From: Rhynchopus sp. YZ270_cl-10
Taxonomy: Eukaryota > Euglenozoa > Diplonemea > Diplonemida > Diplonemidae
Length of the DNA stretch: 64,000 bases
Reading direction: 5' to 3'
Assembly: GCA_964035575.1 (NCBI GenBank)
Contig: OZ037909.1
Span: 1-64,000 of the forward strand
Shown: in pieces, positions 40,151 to 49,282 of the stretch
How positions within the stretch are numbered: position 1 is the stretch's first letter
How the letters are laid out: each line of letters starts with the position of its first letter
Program-made: the position numbers and the translations under genes
Notes under the pieces: generated by a model
Databases searched by the model: none
What the model saw: only the letters and a program-made list of their open reading frames with translations
What the model was told of the DNA's origin: nothing

Positions 40151-40381
40151 GTCAGAGGGGAAGGTTTGTAGGATCTTAAGCCTGGACGTGCTTAGTGCAC
40201 CTTATAAAGGGTTGCTTTGTTTTTTTGTCACTGTAATGGTTGCAGTCCGCGAAGCTAGGGGGTAAGTTGCCATGGCTTTATTCGTTTTTGTTTTGTTTTT
40301 TTAGTTCTCAAGGAAATACCGTGGGTGTGTAGAAGGTGCTCACACCTTTGAGGTTTTTTTGGGTATTTTCACAATCGCAAA

Positions 40382-41511
40382 CTAAAAGACCCTTGCGTTG
40401 AGCGTCCAATACTCTTCACTGGTGTGGCCAATTCGGACGACGTCAAGGAGTCGCACGTCACCGTACCGCACCACCACCGACACGAACGTACCCTGCGAAG
40501 AAGAAGTGTTACATAAAGTGAAGGTATTGACAAAAATTAAAAGAACGCACACACCTTCACCACCGGAGCGTCGTCGGCAAGCTCTGACATATCCTCCTTT
40601 TCGCCTACAGACACATAATCAATCTCGCCCATGGAGATCCGTGCCTTGAGTGCGGTGGTGGTCATGTCCCGCACTGTACCTGCTGTGTACGGAGCCTCAC
40701 CTCCACGGAAGCTGCTGCGCAAGCGTGCACCGGCAATTTCGTTCACCTGTGTCAAGGCCTCGAAGATGCCTGGTGCGTCCTCCTTTTGCTCCTCGGTCAA
40801 TCTTTCGTTGCGCGAACTGTCGTGTCATGTGGTGTGGCGCTGTAGTTGCATATGCAAGGCATACCTCATTGCAAGCCCATCGATGTCGCGCACCGTCGGG
40901 CACACCGTGAGCCCCATGTCCATGTTGTAGTCGCGGATCAGCGCACGCAGCACAACACACTGCAGGGCGTCCTTCTGGCCTATGTAGACCATGTTCGGGA
41001 GTACCAGGTTGAAGAGCTTGTTGCACACAGTCGCAACGCCTTTGAAGTGTCCATCGCGCGACTTCCCTTCTGCGTGCTCCTCAATGCCTTCGTAGTTGAG
41101 GAACAGCTTGAAGCCAGGGGGGTACAGCTGGTCCTTTGTAGGGAGGAAGACGCTGTCGACGCCTGCCTCTGCAAGGATGCGCAGGTCGCGTTCCAGGTGC
41201 GAGGGGTACTGCTCTGCCTCCTCGGGTGTGCTGAACTGCGTTGGGTTCACGAAGATAGAGACACACGTGAAGACACATTCTGCCTGCGACGCTTCAATCA
41301 GCGCCATGTGCCCGTCGTGCAGTGCGCCCATAGTCGGGACATAGCCAAGCGCGTACCTCCTGTTCGCCCTGCTCGGGGGTGTCGTGAACCGCAAGACCCG
41401 TGCACGCTCGCGCATCTCCTTCAGCTCCCTGTGAACGTGAGTCTTTCCGATAATACGCACCTTGTCCGGGTCGAACTGCTCAGGAACGCTCGGCCTGCCG
41501 TGTTTCTGCAT
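40382..41511 (-). CDS. panC: Pantothenate synthetase (pantoate-beta-alanine ligase)
   Basis: This enzyme joins pantoate and beta-alanine using ATP, the last step of vitamin B5 synthesis for CoA. Three exons fit: 41511-40865, 40816-40555 and 40492-40382, with introns of 48 and 62 nt. The product is 339 residues, slightly longer than typical PanC. Diagnostic motifs are present: YVPTMGALHDGH (the HIGH-type nucleotide-binding motif), FVNPTQF, GQKDALQ, and AMSSRNERL, which only forms when exon 1 is joined to exon 2. The C-terminus RYGDVRLLDVV is typical of the family. The first Met directly follows a T-rich tract and CAG, so the start is the first codon after an acceptor-like site; residues upstream of it are non-homologous. 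Confidence 0.93.
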
Positions 41512-41512
41512 C

Positions 41513-41535
41513 CTGTACAAAAAAAAAAAAAGTTG
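41513..41535 (-). promoter_or_regulatory. Polypyrimidine-AG acceptor at the panC start
   Basis: On the minus strand a run of 13 T's and GTACAG ends one base before the panC ATG. It may be a trans-splice acceptor or the end of a 5' intron. Confidence 0.55.
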
Positions 41536-41596
41536 ATTTGAAAAAAAGGGGGTCCAAATAACTTTATTCGGTAACTTTGAAAAGCGAAAATTGCGA

Positions 41597-41641
41597 GGTT
41601 GTGTTGCCGTTGTGTCGCAGTTGTGTCGCCGTTGTGTCGCA
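41597..41641 (+). repeat. Short minisatellite, GTTGTGTCGCC type
   Basis: About four imperfect 11-12-bp units of GTTGTGTCGC(C/A) lie here. No gene is associated with them. Confidence 0.7.
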
Positions 41642-42289
41642 ATGGGACGAGACGTCCCAGTGTTGTTGCTCTCGGGTATGCTTTTTTTTTTATACTTTAT
41701 TCTATGGTATTGGTTAGTTGCTGCATTTGTCACCCTGATTCCGCACTTTGTCGCACTTTCTCTGGCACCTCAGCTTGTCTGTGGTTGCAGCGGCTGAATT
41801 GCTGGAGTTGCAGGAAGCGGAAGTTGGGGTGGGGGTCTGCGGATCTGGAGCACAAACCCTGAGTGGCTAATTTGGGCGGAGAAAAAGGTGTGGATATTTT
41901 TTTTTGTGGTGGGTCGTCGGGTGGGGTGCTCACATACGGTATCATCGATTCCAGACAAATCTTCGGCCCTGCCAAGTCGAAGCCTGCCGATAGCATTCTT
42001 CTTGTGGCCTTCATTGTTAGTGTCCCTTTTTTTGGTTCTGCAAAAGTGAGGTACAGTGGGGTGTGTTGGTCGAGTTGCGAAACAACGCTATGCGAATGAG
42101 TATTAAAAACAGTGGCGTTTGATTTTCTTTTGTTCTTTTTTATTTGGTTTCGATTGTCGACTTGTACACGGAAATGTACAAATAGGTTTTCGTTGGGAAA
42201 GGTTTTCCTGATGCCGTTGGAAAAGGCAAACTAAGGGCGTAAGAAAGTTTCTCGAAAAGGGTGAGAATAAGAGAGTAGTTGAAACGTAC

Positions 42290-42455
42290 TAAAACACAGC
42301 TCGGTCGTGCTCATGCAAAAGGCGGAACGTGAGTGTTCCGTTCCGTAAGAGAACGGAGACGGTTCACAACCGCTGGAAGCACGCAACCTCATAAGACCCC
42401 AGCCGAAACGGCCTGCTTGTGGCAGCTCTTCCGTGTGCAATAAGCTGGCCTGACT
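42290..42455. ncRNA. Possible structured RNA (consecutive hairpins)
   Basis: Several short perfect hairpins follow one another: GGAAC...GTTCC, CCGTT...AACGG, CGGTT...AACCG and CCGAAACGG, with GGCC arms around the last part. No known family (tRNA, SRP, RNase P, snRNA) matched by eye, and the strand is not known. Chance cannot be excluded. Confidence 0.25.
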
Positions 42456-42480
42456 CCAAGAAACAAAAAGAGAAAAAATC

Positions 42481-42512
42481 AGATGAACCTAAGCCTCAGT
42501 GTTTAGTCACCT
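42481..42512. repeat. Dispersed hairpin motif, copy 2
   Basis: AGATGAACCTAAGC, CTCAGT, then GTTTAGTCACCT. The stem CTAAGC/GTTTAG keeps pairing through a G-T wobble. It lies 77 bp past the stop of the 1722-residue gene. Confidence 0.75.
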
Positions 42513-42588
42513 AATATAAATAAATACGAAGCCTCAGTACGCAGGCATGATAAAACACAACACAGAATGTGGAGGAAACCCACACGAC

Positions 42589-45500
42589 TCAGAAGTTGAT
42601 GCCCAAATGGTCGAGCGCTTGCTGGATGTGTGCCTTCCTTGGGCGTCTCAGGTCATCCCCACCCGACAGCACCTCTTGCTTCTTCCCGGGCGTGACACCC
42701 CTGAGCCTGTGGATGACAGAAGGGCTGCTGTCCAGAGGCTTGTACAACCTCTTGCTCACTGTAGTCGGGCGTGGCCGCTTAACGGGCGCGGGTTCGACGT
42801 TCGCCCCCGAAAACGTCATTTCCCTGGCAAACCCCGAGCCCAGGTGGCCTTCGCTGAACTGCACGCCGCCAAACTGCGACGACTGAGCTGCCTTCAGCGG
42901 CTGCGGCTGCTTCTTGTCGTTCTTGTTTGCTTGGTTCAGCAGAGGGAAGCGTGGCTGCTGCTGCTGCTGCTTGAGAGGAGGGTTGCCCTTGCGCACCTGC
43001 CCGTGCGGCGGCTTTGAACCTGATAACGCGAAGGGTTGCGACTCCATCAGCTGCGGCTGCGGTGGAGTCTGCTGCACAGCACTGAGCTCTGGCTCTGGCT
43101 GGTTGCCCTGCCGCTGGTGCACGATGTTGCGGATGCGGCGTGTCGTGTCCTTGTCCAGCGTCGTGTGCGCCACCTTCTTATCCGCCCGCACACCCATGGG
43201 GTTGACTGAAAGCCCCATCGGCTGTGGCTGTTGAGCGGTGACTGGACGCATCGTGCCTCTCTCAGGCTTCTTGGGCTCGGCAGGGGCCAAAGAGGCAAAC
43301 GGCTTCACCCCCATCCCCACGCCTGCCGCGGACACTGAGAACGGCTGTTTCGCCTTCAACGCGTCGTCGCGGACCGATGCTAGCGGTGCTGCCGCGCTCG
43401 CTTGTGGCTGAGGCTGGCTCTGTGCTGGACCTGCAGGTCTGGTCTGCCCTCCGCCCAGCACCAAGCCTGCACCACCCATCTCGCCAAACTGTGCCCTCGT
43501 GGCTCTGGACTGTGATACGTCGCGGGTCTCTGTCTTTTTGGGTGTCTCTGTCTTCCTCGCAAAGGAGCGTGCCGACATGAGCAGCGGTGCTGTGTCGTCC
43601 ACTGCCTGCACGGGTGCTGCGAGCGGCATGTGGTCTGGAGTTGGGAGTGACGCTGCTGGTGCGGTGACAGGCGCCTGCTTCGCAGACGCGTTGAGGATGC
43701 CTGAGAGCGGCTGGAAGGCACCAACATCAGCCCGCTTGGGTGTAGGCCCCGGCTGCCGGCTCACACGGGGCGACTTCCGTGCCGCCAGGGGCGACACCAC
43801 TGGACGTGCCTCTACCTCCACTGCCAGGTCTGTGTCGACCTGAGGCGCCCTCCGCGGCTTAATTACGACCTGCTGGCGATGTGGGTTCTTGCTCTCCCTC
43901 CCCTGCATCGCAGGCTCGGTGTTGTCTTCGGGTGTGGGGTGACTGGCTGTGGGTATGGGCAGTGGTGGCACTGACAGTGCTGCAGCTGCGCTCATGTCTG
44001 CAGGTGGTGGTGCTGGCTCCTCCTCAAGTGGAGGTGCTGGTGGTGGAGGTGGCGGTGGCGGTGGTGATGGCAGTCGCACACTCGCAGGCGGGGACACCTC
44101 CACTTCCACTTCCACCTCTTCCACGACCTCCACCACCTCCACAACGTCTACGTCCAGCGGCGGGGACACTTCGACGGACAATTCAGGCTGCACCAGCGGC
44201 ACCACAGGAGTCTCAGACTCGGGCGGAGGTAGGGACACTTCTTGCGGCACCTTTTCGTATGTGGGCAGCGGCGGCGACGTTGACGTTGATGGTGACGGCA
44301 ATGGTGGCTCCTCTGCTAAAGGCACAGCAGCGGGCGCCTCCACAGGTGGTTCGAGGGGCTCGGGTTCGATCTCTTCAACCCTGACGCGCTTCGGGATGAA
44401 CTGCTTGAGCTTCTCCTCAGCACGCTTGACAGCCAAAGCAACACTGACGCACTGCAGTGTCGTGGTGATGGCGGTGGAAGTCTCTTTGTCCGCCTTGATA
44501 ATAGGCTCCATGCCTGTGGTGGCGTCGCGGGTCAGGAACTTTACACCTTTGATGTGCGAGTTGCCGGTCTTGGGGCAGTACGGGCTGGAGGTGGCAGGCT
44601 TACCGCACTTATCGCATTTGACTTTGTGTTCGGCGTGGGTGGGCGAGTTGACCTTGTCTGGAACGACCTGGCGGCGCTTCTCCGTCGCATCAAGCAGCGT
44701 GCGCAGCGACGCGAGCGATCCAAACACGCTGAAGCAGTAGTCCACAAAGAATGAGCAGAACTCGTTGAACGCAGCACCCTCGAGTGAGTTGCAGTATTCC
44801 CGGAAGGCACGCTTGCGCTGTTTCTTCTCGCGGAACACAGGAAACGTGCGTGTCCCCTGCTTCTCGTCGCCGTCATCTCCCGAGACGCCGTCCTGCTTCA
44901 CCTCTGTGAAGAGACGTGCCAACTTGGCCTTTGCTGCTTCTGCGGGTTTGGGCTTTGCTTTTGTCTCCGCTTTGGCTTCAACGGGTGCCTTGTCCTTGAC
45001 GACGCTTCTTGCTGCCTCCTCTTTTTCGTCTTTGGTCGAGACGTGTGCATCTGCATCTGCGTCAGTGTCACCTGCTTTGGGCGGCTCTGGCAGTGACTCG
45101 GGCTCAGGCTCAGGCTCGGGCTCGGGCTCGGGTTCCGCTTCCTGCTCAGGCTCGTGGTCTTCCTCTCCTTCTGAGTCGGCATCCGACTGCGGGTCTGGGA
45201 GAGGCTCGCGTGTGGGCACGGCTTCCTCGTCCTCGTCCTCTTGCTCTTCGGTGTGCTGCTCGTCTGCGTCTGGTTTGCCGTCGTCGCTCTCCTTCGTTGT
45301 CTCCTCCAGTGCATCTGCCACAACGTCGGGCGTGGATTCCCCATCTGCAGCTTCTGCACTCGGGGCCTTCGCCTTTTTACCCTTTTTGCGTTTCCCTGCT
45401 GCCTCTTCTTCGTCTACCATATCTTTTAAGTTGCCCCGCACTTTGCTGAGTGCGTTTGCGTTTGCGTTGAAGAGGATTTCAGACCATTTTTTGAGTACTT

Positions 45501-47757
45501 TTTCGTCTTCTCCTAGGAGCCAGACGAGGTGGTCGAACTTGGACGTCTCCTTTCCGTCTGCAGCCTTCTGGCGGGAGGCGCGTGGGATGAACTGCTCTGG
45601 GACGTGCAGGTCGCTCGCCATGTTGCGCAATGTGCGGAACACTGTGTGGTGCAGCGACACGGCCTGGTTCTCCATGATGCGGTTGCGGTTGCGCAGGAAG
45701 GCCTCGAGGCGCTCTGCCTTCTTCCTGGCCTCAGCCTCTCTCGCTGTCTCCTTGCCACCACCGCCTCCACCGCCGCCACCACCAGCACCGCCACCGCCAC
45801 CGCCACCACCCTCCTTCAAATCCCGCCCCACAGCCGCATCGTTCTCCTTCTCCTTCTCGCGTGCAGCCACCTCTGCCGCCTCTGCCACCTCAGCCGCCGC
45901 TTCCGCCTCCTTCTGCATACGCAGCATCTCGTTCTCCATCTCCGCCGTCTGCTCCTCTTGCACCTTCTTCACACGCGCGACCACCAGCTCCTCGATCTGT
46001 TCCTCAGAGAGAACAGGCTCCGTGCAGGGGTAGCGCAGTCGCAGGCCTGGCGGCGGCTCTGTGGGTGTGGAGCACTGTATGCCGTCGTCGTCGGTTTCGT
46101 AGTTTTTGGAGAACAGCGCGTCGCAGTGCTTGCAGCGTGCGGCGGGGTCTGAGTAGTCGGGCACCTCCTCGGGCTCGGGGTCTGTCTGCACCTCACGCGA
46201 CTTGCCGTGCGGCTCTGAGGCGGCGCGTTTGAGTTCCGTTGTGGCAGCTTTGATCTTGGCAGCAAGCTTGATGCGCTCCTCCGCAATGTCGTTGTGTGTC
46301 TTGAGGAACGTCTCCTGAGTGAACTCGATGCTGCACGTCAGCCGCTGCCGCAGTTGTTCCATCGCACGCTCGCGCGTCCGCTCAATGTTGCTGATGGCAC
46401 TGCACGCAGCAACCACCATCTTCTGCATAGGCTTCCCCAGGGCAGGCCGCAGCAGCTTCCCGAGCTCCTCGTACATCGGGTCCTCCTCCTTGAAGTGCGT
46501 CCACGTCATCGTCGGTGTGTTCACAGGGAGCAGAACTGGGTTGTCATCAGAGTCCTCCTCAGGGAAGAAGCTTGCACCCATCTCTGCAGGCTCCGTGCCC
46601 TCAAGGCTGGTGGCCGTGGGCGTGGCGGTAGAGGTGGCTGCGCGTGGGGCCCTGCGGTGGCGCTTCTTCTTGTCTTTTGGGTAGACGAGAACAGCGTCGA
46701 CGTCACACTGCTCCATCTTGTGGCTCTCGTCCTTGCGGATGATCTCGCGCAGCTGCCCCGTGGAGCGCTTCGACACGAAGAGCTGGCGGGTGAGCTTCGT
46801 CGCAGCACGCAGGAGTGTCTTCTTCTCAGCCTCCTGCCGCTCCTCTTTGGTGGTCTTCTTGCGTGCCTGCTGGTCGTCTGCAGGCTCGTTCTGTTGAGGC
46901 TTCATCTCAATGTCGCAGCCGAAGACCTTGCTGTACAAATACTCGCGCTCCTTCTCATAAAACTTGAGGTCGTTCTTCAGGTTGTCGACGTCGACGAGGA
47001 GCTGCTTTTCGTACATCTCCTCCAGGGGGCGGTGGTCGTTGCGCACCTGTCGCATCTTCTCCATCACGAGGCTCGTCTTGCCCACACTGACCTCCACATC
47101 CTTTGCTTGCCGCTTGATCTGCGCCTTGAGGATTGTGTTCTCACGCTCCATCAGACGCATCTTTGCTTGCAGATCTGTTAACGCTTGAGATGGGACGGGT
47201 GGAACCTCTGCTGCAATCTCTCGGCTGTGTCCGCGGGTGGGCTGTGCCGCTTGCTGCTCTGCCTCGCGTCCGCCACGAGGGGAGGAGAGAACGTCAGGCG
47301 TTGTGCCGCCTTTGGTGTCCTCTTGCTGTCTGAAGGCGTAGCGTCCTGTGGGGCGTGATGGGGCGTGGCGGGGCGTGACGGCCTCTTGCTGTGTGGTGGG
47401 TGGTGTGTCGACGGCGAGGAAGGGCTCAGCAGCCTGGAGCAGGGGCGAGACGACACCGCCGCAGAACTCTGCACTGTCGTCGTCGTCGTCGAGGATGTCC
47501 GTCAGCATCTGCAGGTTCGAGTCAAACCTGTCGTCCAGCTCCATCCTCCTGCGCGCAGTCTGCTTCCGTCTCTCATCCAACAACGTCTGGCTCACATGAT
47601 AATCAGGCGAAGCAGGCAAACGCAGCTTCTGCACCTTAGGTGCCCCTCCCGGGTCATCATCCGCAAACAGCTTGTCCATCTGCCCCCTCAGGTCCTGTGC
47701 CCGTGAATACAACACCTGCCGATACTCTGCAGCACCAGTGTTCAGTTGGATCTCCAT
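42589..47757 (-). CDS. Large coiled-coil and proline-rich protein, 1722 aa
   Basis: This is a single uninterrupted exon; no family is recognised. Residues about 200-360 and 430-530 are charged helical or coiled-coil. A CKHC motif near 555 and CDKCGKP...YCP near 1035 look like small zinc-binding pairs. The middle has a poly-Gly run (about 660), a long Glu/Asp-rich section and an EPEPEP run. The last 550 residues are Pro- and Gln-rich and probably disordered, and end KRPRPTTVSKRLYKPL...IQQALDHLGINF. The overall form suggests a cytoskeletal or flagellar scaffold. The start follows a strong polypyrimidine-TTTTAG site by 22 nt. Length without introns contrasts with neighbours that have tiny introns. 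Confidence 0.85.
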   Translation of the reverse strand: MEIQLNTGAAEYRQVLYSRAQDLRGQMDKLFADDDPGGAPKVQKLRLPASPDYHVSQTLLDERRKQTARRRMELDDRFDSNLQMLTDILDDDDDSAEFCGGVVSPLLQAAEPFLAVDTPPTTQQEAVTPRHAPSRPTGRYAFRQQEDTKGGTTPDVLSSPRGGREAEQQAAQPTRGHSREIAAEVPPVPSQALTDLQAKMRLMERENTILKAQIKRQAKDVEVSVGKTSLVMEKMRQVRNDHRPLEEMYEKQLLVDVDNLKNDLKFYEKEREYLYSKVFGCDIEMKPQQNEPADDQQARKKTTKEERQEAEKKTLLRAATKLTRQLFVSKRSTGQLREIIRKDESHKMEQCDVDAVLVYPKDKKKRHRRAPRAATSTATPTATSLEGTEPAEMGASFFPEEDSDDNPVLLPVNTPTMTWTHFKEEDPMYEELGKLLRPALGKPMQKMVVAACSAISNIERTRERAMEQLRQRLTCSIEFTQETFLKTHNDIAEERIKLAAKIKAATTELKRAASEPHGKSREVQTDPEPEEVPDYSDPAARCKHCDALFSKNYETDDDGIQCSTPTEPPPGLRLRYPCTEPVLSEEQIEELVVARVKKVQEEQTAEMENEMLRMQKEAEAAAEVAEAAEVAAREKEKENDAAVGRDLKEGGGGGGGGAGGGGGGGGGGKETAREAEARKKAERLEAFLRNRNRIMENQAVSLHHTVFRTLRNMASDLHVPEQFIPRASRQKAADGKETSKFDHLVWLLGEDEKVLKKWSEILFNANANALSKVRGNLKDMVDEEEAAGKRKKGKKAKAPSAEAADGESTPDVVADALEETTKESDDGKPDADEQHTEEQEDEDEEAVPTREPLPDPQSDADSEGEEDHEPEQEAEPEPEPEPEPEPESLPEPPKAGDTDADADAHVSTKDEKEEAARSVVKDKAPVEAKAETKAKPKPAEAAKAKLARLFTEVKQDGVSGDDGDEKQGTRTFPVFREKKQRKRAFREYCNSLEGAAFNEFCSFFVDYCFSVFGSLASLRTLLDATEKRRQVVPDKVNSPTHAEHKVKCDKCGKPATSSPYCPKTGNSHIKGVKFLTRDATTGMEPIIKADKETSTAITTTLQCVSVALAVKRAEEKLKQFIPKRVRVEEIEPEPLEPPVEAPAAVPLAEEPPLPSPSTSTSPPLPTYEKVPQEVSLPPPESETPVVPLVQPELSVEVSPPLDVDVVEVVEVVEEVEVEVEVSPPASVRLPSPPPPPPPPPAPPLEEEPAPPPADMSAAAALSVPPLPIPTASHPTPEDNTEPAMQGRESKNPHRQQVVIKPRRAPQVDTDLAVEVEARPVVSPLAARKSPRVSRQPGPTPKRADVGAFQPLSGILNASAKQAPVTAPAASLPTPDHMPLAAPVQAVDDTAPLLMSARSFARKTETPKKTETRDVSQSRATRAQFGEMGGAGLVLGGGQTRPAGPAQSQPQPQASAAAPLASVRDDALKAKQPFSVSAAGVGMGVKPFASLAPAEPKKPERGTMRPVTAQQPQPMGLSVNPMGVRADKKVAHTTLDKDTTRRIRNIVHQRQGNQPEPELSAVQQTPPQPQLMESQPFALSGSKPPHGQVRKGNPPLKQQQQQPRFPLLNQANKNDKKQPQPLKAAQSSQFGGVQFSEGHLGSGFAREMTFSGANVEPAPVKRPRPTTVSKRLYKPLDSSPSVIHRLRGVTPGKKQEVLSGGDDLRRPRKAHIQQALDHLGINF

Positions 47758-47778
47758 AGCTCGCTTCTCTTCTGGTAA

Positions 47779-47816
47779 CTAAAATGGGGGTGGGGGGAGG
47801 AGAAAGGAGGAGGGGG
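47779..47816 (-). promoter_or_regulatory. Polypyrimidine-AG acceptor upstream of the 1722-aa gene
   Basis: The minus strand has a 36-nt almost pure CT tract ending CCCCCATTTTAG, with the AG 22 nt before the start codon. This is one of the clearest acceptor-like sites in the window. Confidence 0.55.
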
Positions 47817-48389
47817 TAAGGATTCATCTGAGATGTGGTGGGGGGGTTGAGGTTGGGGTTGAGGGATGTGGTAAATTGAAATGTTGCTGGAGCGCTTTCA
47901 GGGCGAATAATCACGCCAAATCAGGCGTCCTCGTGCGTCATCGTGCACAATCGGGAATCATCATGTTGGGAGAGCACTTGCCGTTTGGATAACGAAAGGG
48001 GATTTGGGGGGAAGAGTTTAATTCTTGAACGCATCTCCACACTCAGTCACACAAAAAAAGAAGAAAATATATCCGTTTCGCTTGATCAGATCTCGACCGT
48101 TTGTTGCATTGCACGCTTCCACACGCCATGTTTGGCCAGGGCCTCTCCAGCGCGTCAGTTGCAAAAATATAGGGGGGTATCTGACTTTAGTGCGGACTGC
48201 TTTCACAAAGGTTATTTCAAACCACCAAAAGTACTGTGCGTTTTACCTGAAGTACGGACGCTGGCTGCGATCAACAAACAACAAATAACGAATAAATAAA
48301 GAATGGGGTATTTCATTTTCGGAATCCGTCCGGCCAGTGGTGGGGCTAATTTGACGAAATGGACAAGGTCTCGTTGTTGATCAATTTCC
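47817..48389. other. Intergenic region
   Basis: No gene is supported. The second copy of the 45-bp dispersed repeat lies at 48119-48165. Confidence 0.5.
48119..48165. repeat. 45-bp dispersed repeat, copy 2
   Basis: It matches 34386-34432 closely across the CGCCATGTTTGGCCAGGGCC core and the GTCAGTTGC end. The flanks beyond the A-run differ. Confidence 0.75.
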
Positions 48390-49146
48390 TCACAGTAACC
48401 GTACCCAGTACACAAAAATGCATTTTTGCACACTTGACGCACGTACACACAACACATGTCCAGAGTTTTGCTGTTTACCCAGTAGGTTTTTTCTCACTAT
48501 TATTTTTTTCGCCGCATTCATCAAAGACGTTGGGATTTGCACCCACAAGCTGTGCCACATTCGTGTTGATATATTTTCAGACTTGCGGGTCAAAATAGTA
48601 TTCTTCCTATCCGAGCACACAGTGTCAATGTCCATCCCGCATGCCAAGAGCAACTCCTCCATGTTCAGCATATCGTCGCGAATAAGGAACACATCTCTAT
48701 CGACAGCAGCAGGTTCGTGTATTGCGTTGTTCCCAGATCCCATCGATCCCACAATATCGTTACTGTGCCGTCAAGGGGAGACACGGGATGAGTGTCTCAG
48801 TACGGGGACTGCTTCCGCTTTGTCCGCTGTGGTATGCCTGTGGTATGCCTGTGGTACCAATAGAACCAGCAAACCGGTGCAAGAAAGGCCTTCAACAAAG
48901 TGTTTCTTAAATCTGTCAGACTCACATGCAAGTATGGCATCGACAAGGGTTGTCATGTGTCTCTCACTCCTCCAGTTCCCGGAGCGTCAGGGCACCCAAA
49001 AGCACGCCGTGGTCGACAATCAGGTTACGCACAGTGGTGTCCTGCAAGGGGTGGACAGATTCCTTTATATCCTCGATATTAACATCAGCCTGCAGCAACT
49101 TTTTCACTTTTCCGCGCCTTTTGCGCCCCTCATTCAGCCACACCAT
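48390..49146 (-). pseudogene. Decayed coding remnants, unassigned
   Basis: Several short stretches with protein-like composition lie in different minus-strand frames just beyond the 3' end of the CR-type gene. No family can be assigned; proximity suggests a relic of the same class, or a small host gene that has decayed. The region looks broken in a few places. Confidence 0.35.
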
Positions 49147-49282
49147 TGAATCAAATATATTTCTATTCGTACGAAGCTTGCTTTAAAGGAGAAATAGTAT
49201 TACCGGGTGCGGTCGTCAATCATCCCCCAAATAGGAGGATTGTGCAATCAACGAAAACAACTTTACTTACCTACCGATCCTA

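Larger units (their letters stand above)
41536..42588. other. Intergenic region of about 1 kb
   Basis: No protein gene is supported. It contains the minisatellite at 41597-41641, a run of nested short hairpins at 42290-42455 and a dispersed hairpin motif at 42481-42512. Confidence 0.55.

Noticed and set aside
41511-41733. Longer panC start at 41733
   Set aside because: The extra residues are Lys/Asn/Thr-rich and non-homologous. They lie before a T-tract and AG, so they are untranslated or intronic.
42240-42440. SRP RNA, RNase P RNA or an snRNA
   Set aside because: Diagnostic conserved motifs of these RNAs were looked for on both strands and not found.
44765-46033. 422-residue plus-strand Ser-rich frame
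   Set aside because: It is antisense to the 1722-aa gene and mirrors its Glu- and Gly-rich tracts.
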